Shown: positions 1 to 7,126 of the stretch, one piece after another
Layout: each line of letters opens with the position of its first letter
Numbering within the stretch: the stretch's first letter is position 1
Assembly: GCA_024239055.1 (NCBI GenBank)
Contig: JANBVJ010000007.1
Coordinates: 1 to 13,632, forward strand
Reading direction: 5' to 3'
Length of the DNA stretch: 13,632 nucleotides
Origin: Patescibacteria group bacterium
Lineage (GTDB): Bacteria > Patescibacteria > Paceibacteria > Paceibacterales > UBA10102
Made by a program: the position numbers and the translations under genes
The notes under the pieces: model-generated
What the model saw: only the letters and a program-made list of their open reading frames with translations
Told to the model about the DNA's origin: nothing
The model's database searches: none

Positions 1-3
1 TGC

Positions 4-144
4 TTATTGACCTTCAGCTGGTGTTTCAGAACTTTCTTCTTTAGAAGTTTCTTCATCCTCTTCAGATTCTGCTTTTTTTTCAACAGTTTCTGCAGCTTCA
101 GCCTCAGGAGTAGTTTTTTCGTCTTCTGGTGCCATATTACTCAT
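4..144 (-). CDS. Small acidic protein, unknown function
   Basis: A 46-residue ORF rich in Glu, Ala, Ser and Thr with almost no hydrophobic residues, so it is probably disordered. It has no recognisable domain. It is the last gene visible at the left edge and lies downstream of the portal/head cluster, where scaffold or head accessory genes are often found, but nothing in the sequence shows such a role. A TATA box at 157-164 lies just upstream. A start site about 26 nt below its centre would fall near 135, which is an internal in-frame ATG (Met4), so a leaderless 43-aa product (4-135) is possible. Another in-frame ATG at 154-156 abuts the TATA box and is unlikely to be used. The stop codon is TAA at 4-6. 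Confidence 0.5.
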   Translation of the reverse strand: MSNMAPEDEKTTPEAEAAETVEKKAESEEDEETSKEESSETPAEGQ

Positions 145-156
145 AAGTATAAACAT

Positions 157-164
157 TTTATAAA
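157..164 (-). promoter_or_regulatory. Archaeal TATA box for the small acidic gene
   Basis: The sequence TTTATAAA lies between the stop of the zinc-ribbon gene (175) and the acidic ORF. Its centre is about 25 nt upstream of the internal ATG at 135 and 16 nt upstream of the ATG at 144. The motif is a palindrome, so its direction is inferred from the gene downstream. Confidence 0.45.
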
Positions 165-174
165 GCTTCCTATT

Positions 175-540
175 TCATATTTGTTTAGTTGCGTATAATC
201 GTTGGATATGTTTTTTCTTGAATTTGTGACGATATCCAACCTTATCTATACACTCAAGACACATGTCTACATTGACCTCATAACTTGGCCCATCAATCAA
301 TCTCAGGTTCATGTCATCAAAGGTCTTATGTATCCTTGGGTCATGATATGAAGTGTTTCTTAGTTTGAAATCTTCCCCAAATTTAGCTATCTCATTTAAC
401 TTCACCCAGGATTGATCACTTATCTTGATAATCATTGGGTGTAGAATTTGTTTGTCAGATCCACACAAAGGACACCTACGGAGCCTTGCCCTCTTCATCT
501 CAGTTTTATCTAAATAAACGTGTTTTTCTTCTGCTGCCAT
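175..540 (-). CDS. Zinc-ribbon-like protein, unknown function
   Basis: A 121-residue protein with two CxxC pairs, CPLC near residue 23 and CLEC near residue 93, separated by about 65 residues. This spacing suggests a zinc knuckle or treble-clef-like fold holding both ends of the protein together. Lys/Arg-rich stretches flank each pair, which would suit nucleic acid or protein binding. I chose the ATG at 540 rather than the TTG three bases upstream because a strong Shine-Dalgarno sequence (GGAGG, 547-551) sits 6 nt before it. The start lies inside the end of the upstream gene (35-nt overlap), so translation is probably coupled. It is the last gene of the portal-led cluster. The family is not recognised; a head accessory or regulatory role would be a guess. 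Confidence 0.75.
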   Translation of the reverse strand: MAAEEKHVYLDKTEMKRARLRRCPLCGSDKQILHPMIIKISDQSWVKLNEIAKFGEDFKLRNTSYHDPRIHKTFDDMNLRLIDGPSYEVNVDMCLECIDKVGYRHKFKKKHIQRLYATKQI

Positions 541-1000
541 CAAAATCCTCCAAATCCTCCTGTTGATTTTGTCTTATAATTTCCTGAAGAATCATTATCA
601 AAGAAAACATTTGTGCTTGATGTGTTTTTTGGAAGTTACTTGCTTCATATATTAATACCAATTTGTTAATTATAATTCCTTCAACATTTGGATTAGAAGT
701 AGTTATATTAAACAGTAATTCTCCATTAAAATAATAGTAATCTTTACTATCTCCTAAGAATGAAATTGCACCTGTCGACATCTTCTCGGAACTTACGTTG
801 GCTCTTGGATAATATAATCCTTTCTGAGTCACATTTAAAACCATCTCTCCTTCTTTGGTGAATATTCTTAATCTAACTTCTGAATTCACATTTGCTGGAT
901 TAAACAATACTTTCAATATCTTTCCTTGTATATTCTGCGCCACTATATTTTTCTCCCCATCGGATATTTCAATGTTCTCGAGTTTTATTTCTTTAATCAT
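506..1000 (-). CDS. Hypothetical protein, predicted beta-rich, possible virion component
   Basis: A 164-residue protein with no recognised domain. The first 120 residues alternate hydrophobic and polar residues with many Asn, Gly, Val and Ile, which looks like a beta-sandwich. The C-terminal 40 residues look helical and then become charged and Arg/Lys-rich. There is no signal peptide or membrane segment. It starts within the stop of the preceding small gene (ATGA overlap at 997-1000) and ends 35 nt inside the next gene, so it belongs to the portal-led cluster. Position after the portal and its beta-rich look are compatible with a head decoration or connector protein, but this is inference from context only. 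Confidence 0.7.
   Translation of the reverse strand: MIKEIKLENIEISDGEKNIVAQNIQGKILKVLFNPANVNSEVRLRIFTKEGEMVLNVTQKGLYYPRANVSSEKMSTGAISFLGDSKDYYYFNGELLFNITTSNPNVEGIIINKLVLIYEASNFQKTHQAQMFSLIMILQEIIRQNQQEDLEDFDGSRRKTRLFR
547..551 (-). promoter_or_regulatory. Shine-Dalgarno site deciding the zinc-ribbon gene start
   Basis: GGAGG lies 6 nt upstream of the ATG at 540 and inside the coding sequence of the preceding gene. It favours 540 over the TTG at 543 or the internal ATG at 498. Confidence 0.6.
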
Positions 1001-1236
1001 TTTCTTGCATCCATTAATTTATTTATAAACTCATCAATCTGTTTATGACACCCCCTACTCATATCTATCTTTGGAAATGCTTGGAAAACATATTGTCTCC
1101 AACCACCTCTCCAATGAATAATTCCTATACTTTGATAAAGAGAATGATTCATTACACTATACCTGTGTAATTTCTTACCTTTTTCTAAAGGAAGTTTTTC
1201 AAACTCTAAATGATTTGATGAACCTACTGAACCCAT
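997..1236 (-). CDS. Small conserved phage-type protein (WRxYVF motif)
   Basis: A 79-residue protein whose central part (IGIIHWRGGWRQYVFQAFP) and C-terminal part (a Cys followed by an Ile/Phe-rich helix) resemble small phage proteins of the pattern L/IG-x-I-x-W-x2-W-R-x-Y-x-F, then Cys-x3-I-x-x-F-I. I know these from many phage genomes, where they are of unknown function, and this match is from memory rather than a search. Only one base separates its start from the portal stop, and its stop overlaps the next start by ATGA. It is therefore co-transcribed with the portal gene. Confidence 0.7.
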   Translation of the reverse strand: MGSVGSSNHLEFEKLPLEKGKKLHRYSVMNHSLYQSIGIIHWRGGWRQYVFQAFPKIDMSRGCHKQIDEFINKLMDARK

Positions 1237-1237
1237 T

Positions 1238-3313
1238 TCAAATCACCCTCGTGAATGTATGTCTTTGATTTGGATGTGAGAACCAATCCCTGTCTGGACT
1301 GAATCCAAAACTTTCAGAAGTCTTTCTAACCAAGCTCTTTAGTTTCTCAAGTTTCAATCCTTTTGCGCTTTTTCTCTTTATCTCTTTGGAAACATCAGCT
1401 GTCCTATTATCGTTTGGCCCGACCCATTTATACACAAAATCCTCAGCTCCCTTTACCCTGGTGAAATTGAATTCCCTGGTGGCGTTCTTTAGGACATTGC
1501 TTTCTGTGCGGGCAATCAACTCTGCTTGCTCATCGCCCACCCCGGCATCCTTTATCTTGTTGATGACTTCTGTGAGACTATCCTTTGCCAATATGCTCTT
1601 CAAGAGTATTGACCTTATTTTGTTTGATTTCGTCTTGGACAATCCCTCGAACTTTCTCTTGAATATGTCTTGGGATATGAATTTTCTTAACCCCTTATCT
1701 TGCTTTTGTATGACAAATTCCAACCCTTCTTTTTCCAATTCTGATGCATCATCCATGATCATATCGTAAGCATCCTTCTCTAAATCTCTTTCCTGTTGTG
1801 TGCTCAATATAGTGAAGAATCCTTTTTCCAGTTTAGGATCATTTAATTTTGTCTCTTTAGATCCTCCAAAGATTCCTGTCTGTTCTGTAGGAGCTGTCGC
1901 TTCTTCAGAGAATTCAAATTCATCGTTTACTTTATTATAATTCACATCGAATCCCATTTGAGTCATTTTCACTGCATTGTCAATTTTTATCCCTCTTATC
2001 TTGGCGTCGATAACTTCGTCTTTCTCTTCCGGCTCTTGCAGTTCAAGTGTGTAATCGAATATCTCAAATCTTTCCAAAATCCATGGGAACACTTTTTCAT
2101 TGTACATTTTCTGTCCCTCTTCTACGGCCTGGTTGGTAACGGTTATTTGAAGTCCTTCATTATTTAATCCACCTGATTGAGTCAAATCCCCAGAGAACAA
2201 TGGCATGACACCATAACGAGCTCCTATACCTCTCCTCATTTCATTCCTGCTCTCAATGAATTGCATGTCACCAAGTGGCTTCATTAGTTCGATCCACTCA
2301 ACTGCTTTTCCACCCTTGCCTTCTTTGTTTTCAATTAACAGAGGATTAATTGAATGAGGATCCTTTCTTGCTTCTACTTTAGCTGCCTCCCACATAGCTT
2401 GAGTAGATGCAAAGTTTGTGGTTGAAATTGCCAGGATTCCCCTAGGAGGACGTCCTTTCTGATAATTTAATAGTAAGTATCTATCCTGTTCAATCAACGT
2501 AACCATCTTCATCCAAATAGAAAACATTGGACTTACCCCATTAATTGCGGTAGGATTGTGCTTGGACAAATGTAAGACTTCTCCTGGAATATAAAATATA
2601 TCTCTTGACTCATTTCCATAATAGGTTATTCCCCTGTAGAATGCTGGCTGTAATTTTATCCCTTGTGCATCTTTCATCCCCTTAGAAGCTGCTTCATCCT
2701 CTGTTACTAATGTCCCCCTGTTTGTAACGCTAACAAATACTCTCTTTCCTTCTAATGTATATCCTAATCTACCTTCTGAATCTGCTATTACTGCCATAAC
2801 CGTTGGACTTGCACGTATTATTTCTTTTGTTTTTGCATCTAAAATATCTCCATTAGATGCAAAGATATAATCATTAATCGCTATTAAATATCCATCATCA
2901 TATATATTTTCGTCTTGCTCAAATATTCTTAAAACATCTCTTATCGACTGATTATTTGCATTAATTCTCCTTAGACTTTCATTTAAAACTTTCAATTGTA
3001 ATTCATCAGGATTTTCAACTTTTTCTTCTATCTTAAATCCACGCCTGAATATCTTGTTCCTCAGCGCGTTTATCACTGTCATGAAAATATCTGACTGGAA
3101 TGCCAGAGTCTCCATTCGTTGACTCCCTATCTGATAATAAGGAATATATCCCGCAGGCCCACCTTTTACGCTATAAGAACCATATCCATGTGCCCGAACT
3201 TGATAGAAATCTAATGAGGGCCTGAGTTTCTGGAAGCCTTTTAATCTTTTATTAATTATATCCATCATTCCTGTGTAGCTTCCCTCTTTTGTTATGCCTA
3301 TTCCATTTACCAT
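1238..3313 (-). CDS. Portal protein fused to SPP1 gp7/MuF-like head morphogenesis domain
   Basis: A 691-residue protein. Residues about 30-450 have the features of a phage portal protein: an N-terminal region with many aromatic residues, a segment reading YIPGEVLHLS and a following stretch on which the stem helices would be built. Portals form the ring through which DNA enters and leaves the capsid. Residues about 575-691 match the SPP1 gp7/Mu gpF minor head protein domain: an ARTES motif near residue 601, an aromatic/Trp-Val-Gly segment followed by NDNRTA, and a terminal HPNQR element near residue 680. The usual RTC/C cysteines of that domain are absent. Such fusions are known in tailed viruses. 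The start is the ATG at 3313, 26 nt downstream of a TATA box, with no Shine-Dalgarno sequence, so a leaderless mRNA is likely. It follows the terminase by 38 nt. Confidence 0.9.
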   Translation of the reverse strand: MVNGIGITKEGSYTGMMDIINKRLKGFQKLRPSLDFYQVRAHGYGSYSVKGGPAGYIPYYQIGSQRMETLAFQSDIFMTVINALRNKIFRRGFKIEEKVENPDELQLKVLNESLRRINANNQSIRDVLRIFEQDENIYDDGYLIAINDYIFASNGDILDAKTKEIIRASPTVMAVIADSEGRLGYTLEGKRVFVSVTNRGTLVTEDEAASKGMKDAQGIKLQPAFYRGITYYGNESRDIFYIPGEVLHLSKHNPTAINGVSPMFSIWMKMVTLIEQDRYLLLNYQKGRPPRGILAISTTNFASTQAMWEAAKVEARKDPHSINPLLIENKEGKGGKAVEWIELMKPLGDMQFIESRNEMRRGIGARYGVMPLFSGDLTQSGGLNNEGLQITVTNQAVEEGQKMYNEKVFPWILERFEIFDYTLELQEPEEKDEVIDAKIRGIKIDNAVKMTQMGFDVNYNKVNDEFEFSEEATAPTEQTGIFGGSKETKLNDPKLEKGFFTILSTQQERDLEKDAYDMIMDDASELEKEGLEFVIQKQDKGLRKFISQDIFKRKFEGLSKTKSNKIRSILLKSILAKDSLTEVINKIKDAGVGDEQAELIARTESNVLKNATREFNFTRVKGAEDFVYKWVGPNDNRTADVSKEIKRKSAKGLKLEKLKSLVRKTSESFGFSPDRDWFSHPNQRHTFTRVI

Positions 3314-3334
3314 GATTATTTAATGATTTTCATA

Positions 3335-3343
3335 TTTTTATAA
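3335..3343 (-). promoter_or_regulatory. TATA box for the portal gene (leaderless)
   Basis: TTATAAAAA lies in the 38-nt gap between the terL stop and the portal ATG. Its centre is 26 nt upstream of the ATG at 3313, the usual archaeal TATA-to-start distance, so the mRNA would begin at the start codon. Confidence 0.5.
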
Positions 3344-3351
3344 TTATCTAA

Positions 3352-4725
3352 TTATCCAAAAATCTCCTTCCCTCCTGTTAATATTCCCACTTGGCCTAGT
3401 CCAACTTCAGGATACATCCTCATCATAAGTATGTCTGCAAAATCTGGGGATCTTCCAAGCATCTCCTTGATTATTTCTTTTGAGATGATTTTCTTTTTCT
3501 GGTCATCTTTGTCGACGCTATCTCTTTTTATCTGCTCCAGGTCCTCTATGATTAATTCCTTTATCACTGGGTCATCGCATTCTATATAAATCTCTTTCTT
3601 GTTCACAAATTCAGCCAGCTTAAAATAACATTCACTTCTCAGGTTCCTGAATTCTTTGCTGAATGATTTTCTTGCACCATCAAAAGGTCTAATTCCTTCC
3701 ATATATGATTTTAAATAACTTCCCATCCCTCCAGAATCAGGAATCACCTGGCTCCTGGGCACTTTCTTCGCTTCAGCAATTCTTTTTAAATCTTCTTCAA
3801 TTTCCTTTCCTTCTGCTTTTTCTTTAATTAAATCTTTGACTAGATTCCCAGTTCTTTTATCCACCCCTATTATCTCACATCTCATTCCAGACCAAACAGC
3901 TATTATGAATTTGTCACGTCCTTGCATTGCTAGGTCGGCTGTGATATATTTCTTTCCTGGAGAAACGAATGTATTGGTGAATATGTCTGTGATTGCGTCA
4001 TAGTTCATCAGCTTTGCAGGATCGTCATCATATTCCCAATTCCCAAAAAGCAATCTTTCTTTGCTTACTTTGTCCAGTTTCTTCAGGTTTTCAATGTAAT
4101 ATTTTGATATATAAGGGTTTTCATGCACTAATGCTGAAATAAATTTTCTATATTCCGGCAGGTTATTATCACGATAGGGCTTGTAAAATTGATAATATGC
4201 AAAATTCTTGGTCGGGTTTGTCGCGATCAATAACTTGGGTATTAAATCAAACTCAATTAATTTATACCTTAGCCTACTCATGATGATGTTCTTTGCTTTT
4301 GCTACTATCTGGCTTGCCTCATCTAAAAATGCAGCAGTATATTCTGTTGAACCCAGTCTGTCGAATTCTGGATCACTAGGGTAGAATGCCAAATCCTTTA
4401 GAAAAATCTCTGACGTGTTAAAGAATGTTATCCTCCCTTCCATGGAATTATATTTATAATGCTGGTTTGCCTTGAGTCCCCAAGACTTGCACACTTCGAA
4501 GAATGTCAAAAGAGTTGACTCCTTCAATGACTTCAAGACAGATCTTCCTATCAGATATCTTGTTCCAGGGTATTCTAAACAAGATAATAAAATCCATACA
4601 CAACCTAAATAAGATTTTCCACCACCTGCACCACCCCCATAAAGAAGTTCTGTTGTCTTATTATCTTTTAGAATCTCGAACGCCTTTTCCTGCTTTTGAG
4701 TTGGTTTCCATTTTACTATTTGCAT
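3352..4725 (-). CDS. terL: Terminase large subunit
   Basis: The 457-residue DNA-packaging motor ATPase and nuclease, which pumps DNA through the portal and cuts concatemers. A Walker A P-loop, GGGAGGGKS, is at residues 30-38, and the Walker B strand AAFLDE is at 131-136 with the catalytic Glu at its end. A coupling-motif candidate, IATNP, follows. The C-terminal RNase H-like nuclease begins with ITADLA near residue 260, has IPDSGG near residue 325, and ends with acidic residues D428 and D431 in SPDFADI. Length is normal for the family. The start (ATGCAAATAG) lies inside the 3' end of terS in another frame, a 65-nt overlap, which implies coupled translation. The portal gene follows immediately. 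Confidence 0.95.
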   Translation of the reverse strand: MQIVKWKPTQKQEKAFEILKDNKTTELLYGGGAGGGKSYLGCVWILLSCLEYPGTRYLIGRSVLKSLKESTLLTFFEVCKSWGLKANQHYKYNSMEGRITFFNTSEIFLKDLAFYPSDPEFDRLGSTEYTAAFLDEASQIVAKAKNIIMSRLRYKLIEFDLIPKLLIATNPTKNFAYYQFYKPYRDNNLPEYRKFISALVHENPYISKYYIENLKKLDKVSKERLLFGNWEYDDDPAKLMNYDAITDIFTNTFVSPGKKYITADLAMQGRDKFIIAVWSGMRCEIIGVDKRTGNLVKDLIKEKAEGKEIEEDLKRIAEAKKVPRSQVIPDSGGMGSYLKSYMEGIRPFDGARKSFSKEFRNLRSECYFKLAEFVNKKEIYIECDDPVIKELIIEDLEQIKRDSVDKDDQKKKIISKEIIKEMLGRSPDFADILMMRMYPEVGLGQVGILTGGKEIFG

Positions 4726-5050
4726 TATCAGCTTTTTCTATTATTATTTTTAATCCTTCTCCATGATCTATCTGTTGATAATCTCCATAACCTCTTGATT
4801 TTCCAAGTGTTCTTAATATTCTTTCAATGGCCCATTTCTCATCATTATCTGCTGCTAAAAATAACTTCCTCTCTGCTAAGTCTATAATTTTTTCCCTTTC
4901 TGTTTCTAGTATTTCTTCAGCCCAAGGGTTCTTTTTCACATAAATACTCACTGTGGCTCTTTCTACTCCCATCTTTTTAGCTACTACGGCTTGAACACCA
5001 CCAGTACCTTTTGCTGCTTCAATGAATTTTTTCTTACTTATTTTAGTCAT
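4661..5050 (-). CDS. terS: Terminase small subunit (HTH DNA-binding)
   Basis: A 129-residue protein, the likely packaging initiator that recognises viral DNA and recruits TerL. Residues about 8-45 form a helix-turn-helix (AVVAKKMGVERATVSIYVKK). An Ala/Glu-rich helical oligomerisation segment follows (residues about 48-75), then the sequence RTLGKSRGYG, a common closing element in phage small terminases. The C-terminal 35 residues are polar and probably bind TerL. I chose the ATG at 5050 over a TTG nine bases upstream. The gene is placed directly upstream of and overlapping terL, which supports the call. TATA-like sites lie at 5081-5089 and 5097-5104. Confidence 0.85.
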   Translation of the reverse strand: MTKISKKKFIEAAKGTGGVQAVVAKKMGVERATVSIYVKKNPWAEEILETEREKIIDLAERKLFLAADNDEKWAIERILRTLGKSRGYGDYQQIDHGEGLKIIIEKADNANSKMETNSKAGKGVRDSKR

Positions 5051-5080
5051 TCTCGTCAAATTTGTTAAATTTTCCTTAGT

Positions 5081-5104
5081 AATTTATATGTTTATGTGTA
5101 TAAA
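5081..5104 (-). promoter_or_regulatory. Late promoter region: two TATA-like elements upstream of terS
   Basis: Two candidate TATA boxes lie upstream of the terS ATG (5050): ATATAAATT at 5081-5089, giving a predicted start near 5059, and TTTATACA at 5097-5104, giving a start near 5075. No clear Shine-Dalgarno sequence precedes the ATG. This would start the packaging/head transcript. Confidence 0.4.
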
Positions 5105-5110
5105 TGTCTT

Positions 5111-5133
5111 GCTTGTACGCTTGTTTTGGCTTG
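5111..5133 (-). repeat. Three CAAGC direct repeats upstream of the terS promoter
   Basis: On the minus strand CAAGC occurs three times (5129-5133, 5119-5123, 5111-5115) with 10- and 8-nt spacing, two of them as ACAAGC. The array ends 6 nt upstream of the TATA-like element at 5097-5104. This is where an archaeal activator would bind, so it could be an operator for late expression. Confidence 0.3.
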
Positions 5134-5173
5134 ATCTGGTGCGTTTTTAGGCATTAATTGAGTATTAATATCT

Positions 5174-6619
5174 CTATTTAATCTTATTGGCTGTTTTTCC
5201 AGTGAATTTCTCCCACCTTTTGATAATGACCTCTGCGTAGATTGGTTCAATTTCAATCATGCGGCACTTTCTTTCCATCACTTCACAAGCTATTAAAGTG
5301 CTGCCCGATCCTCCAAATGGATCAAAAACAACTTCTCCAGGGTTTGATAGAACCTTTATGTAAGGAATCAGTATTTGAATTGGTTTTGTTCCGAATACTA
5401 GATTCTGGCCACTTGCTGCTTCTGTGTCTGCTGTCCAGGTTATGTGATCACTTACTTTAGCTGTGGCTCTTCTTTTCTTTCTATTAAATGCACTGTCTCC
5501 TTTTTGTCCGTATAAAGAAACATCATATCTGTCTATAAGTTTCTGGCCCTTTTCTATCATAAATCTCTCAAAGTATTCTTCATATTGATCGTTTGTCTCT
5601 TTATCTCCTTGATCTCCTAAGATTGCTATATCATATTTGTTGAATAAGAAGTATTTTCTACTAAATCCTTGTGATCTATTAGGCAGATGCCAGATAATCA
5701 TATTCTTAATCTTCCAGTATTTTTCTATTGCTCCCCAAAGTTCTGGTGTGTTTTTCCAATTCTCAAAAATAAGTACATTTGATCCTGTCTCATTTTTGTA
5801 TTTGTCTGCTATACTTAACCATTCATCAAATTCTGGAACTCCTCCTGCTCTCTCGACTCCTAGGTATCTTCTCTGGCCCCTGTATCCGAACCCCTTGCCT
5901 GTTTTGATGAGTCCTTTAAATCTTCCTTTTGATTTGCCTTGACCATCTGTTTCTCCAACCTGAGTATATGTCTTGTTTTTTATTGTTTTTCCTGCACCTA
6001 GTTGTCTGATTCTTTTAGTGTAGGCAAGTTTATATGGTGGATCTGTAAACATAAAATCAAATTTCTCTTCTTCAAATAAGTTTTTCCAGTGTTTTTCTTC
6101 TATACAGTTTCCGATGATTAATTTATGATCTCCTAGTCTCCAGACTTCTCCTTCTTTGACACGTTTGGCTCCTTCTTTTAAAGCCTTTTCTACTTCATCA
6201 TCTATATCAAAAGCTTCGTCTTGATATAATCTGATCAATTCATTCAATTCTCTTTGATTGAATCCTGTTAACTCTAGATCAAAATTCATGTCTTTTAATC
6301 CGGTTAATTCTCCTTTTAATAAATCAAAATCCCATTCAGCATATTCTATTGATTTGTTATCCATGATTCTGAATGCTTTGACTTGTTCTGGTGTCAAGTT
6401 ATCTGCCTGTATGCATGGTATCTCTGTAATGCCTAACTTTTCTGCGGCCTTCAATCTCGTATGTCCAGCGATAATCACATTATTTTTGTCTATAATTATC
6501 GGTACTCTAAATCCAAACTCTTTGATTGATTTTGCAACTATCTCTACTGCTTTGTCATTTCTCCTTGGATTTTTGTTATAAGGGATTATCTTACTTATTG
6601 ATATATTTTCAATTTTCAC
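5174..6619 (-). CDS. ParB-like domain fused to N6-adenine/N4-cytosine DNA methyltransferase
   Basis: A 481-residue protein. Residues 1-110 form a ParB/Srx-like N-terminal domain with the AGHTRLKAAEKLG motif at 51-63. Residues about 155-475 form an amino-methyltransferase: motif IV is DPPY at 193-196 and the SAM-binding motif FGGSGS is at 435-440. This order, catalytic motif first, is that of beta-class methyltransferases. The long insert between them, about 240 residues, would carry the target recognition domain. The fusion is common in phages and proviruses and probably methylates viral DNA at a specific site, against host restriction or to mark replication or packaging. The start is GTG at 6619, 11 nt inside the end of the uL29-like gene. 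It is the last gene of the chaperonin operon. Confidence 0.9.
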   Translation of the reverse strand: MKIENISISKIIPYNKNPRRNDKAVEIVAKSIKEFGFRVPIIIDKNNVIIAGHTRLKAAEKLGITEIPCIQADNLTPEQVKAFRIMDNKSIEYAEWDFDLLKGELTGLKDMNFDLELTGFNQRELNELIRLYQDEAFDIDDEVEKALKEGAKRVKEGEVWRLGDHKLIIGNCIEEKHWKNLFEEEKFDFMFTDPPYKLAYTKRIRQLGAGKTIKNKTYTQVGETDGQGKSKGRFKGLIKTGKGFGYRGQRRYLGVERAGGVPEFDEWLSIADKYKNETGSNVLIFENWKNTPELWGAIEKYWKIKNMIIWHLPNRSQGFSRKYFLFNKYDIAILGDQGDKETNDQYEEYFERFMIEKGQKLIDRYDVSLYGQKGDSAFNRKKRRATAKVSDHITWTADTEAASGQNLVFGTKPIQILIPYIKVLSNPGEVVFDPFGGSGSTLIACEVMERKCRMIEIEPIYAEVIIKRWEKFTGKTANKIK

Positions 6620-6806
6620 TTTGAATCTTTCTCCTTGTTTGTTCTGTTTTGATTCTGGCTATCTCTCTCCTGAATCTTGAATGATTGGCTGGTTCTTCCT
6701 TTCTGCTCGGAAATCTCCTGTTTGAAGATCTTATTTTTCTAAATTCCAGTTCTTCTAATTTTTCTTTAAGTTTTTTATCTGTGAATTGTCTGTAATCTAC
6801 CTTCAT
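6609..6806 (-). CDS. Ribosomal protein uL29-like protein
   Basis: A 65-residue basic, helical protein. It resembles archaeal ribosomal protein uL29 in length and layout: a first helix containing KEKLEEL, a turn with Pro and Asn (EEPANHSR), and a second helix reading FRREIARIKT, close to the conserved IRR-x-IARIxT element of uL29. In the ribosome uL29 is a two-helix protein near the peptide exit tunnel and contacts trigger factor or SRP. The middle is more Arg-rich than usual. I chose the ATG at 6806, which overlaps the previous stop as ATGA, over an ATG 39 bases upstream inside that gene. It sits between a Lys-rich protein and the methyltransferase in the chaperonin operon. The match is by eye; a generic two-helix nucleic-acid-binding protein is the alternative. 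Confidence 0.55.
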   Translation of the reverse strand: MKVDYRQFTDKKLKEKLEELEFRKIRSSNRRFPSRKEEPANHSRFRREIARIKTEQTRRKIQSEN

Positions 6807-7126
6807 TCTTCTTCCTCTTGATCTAGGATATTTCTGGTTACCCAAAGATTAAAGTCATACTCTGTTATAATTTCTTCCTTCATTTCAATCCACTTGAGAA
6901 ATAGTTTTCTATTCTCCTTTTTTATCCAATTCTTTATTAAGAAACTAATGAATTCTGTTTTAGAATTATAATCTTTATCTTCATCTTTATTATTTATTTT
7001 CTTTTCTAAATTCTTTTTTAATTGTTCATATAATTGAATTACGGAGATTTTTCTTTTCTTCTTTGGTTTTTTTGTTTTTGTCTTCTTCAACAATTTAGAG
7101 GCTTTTTTCATAATTTTATTAAACAT
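6803..7126 (-). CDS. Lys-rich protein of unknown function
   Basis: A 107-residue protein. Residues 1-28 are extremely basic (KKTKTKKPKKKRK in the middle), followed by helical segments with aromatic residues (FLIKNWIKKENRKLFLKWIEM) and an acidic tail ending in four Glu. The basic N-terminus suggests binding to DNA, RNA or the ribosome. There is no recognised domain, no zinc motif and no membrane segment. Its start overlaps the thermosome stop by 8 nt and its stop overlaps the uL29-like start by ATGA, so it is translated together with both. Its function cannot be assigned. Confidence 0.7.
   Translation of the reverse strand: MFNKIMKKASKLLKKTKTKKPKKKRKISVIQLYEQLKKNLEKKINNKDEDKDYNSKTEFISFLIKNWIKKENRKLFLKWIEMKEEIITEYDFNLWVTRNILDQEEEE

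Noticed and set aside
1386..1769. Plus-strand ORF of 127 aa opposite the portal gene
   Set aside because: It is a shadow of the portal-MuF reading frame, with Ser/Leu/Phe-rich low-complexity composition, no motif and no promoter or ribosome site.
6609..6845. Longer 78-aa version of the uL29-like protein starting at 6845
   Set aside because: The extension lies inside the previous gene; the ATGA overlap at 6803-6806 and the uL29-like length favour the shorter form.
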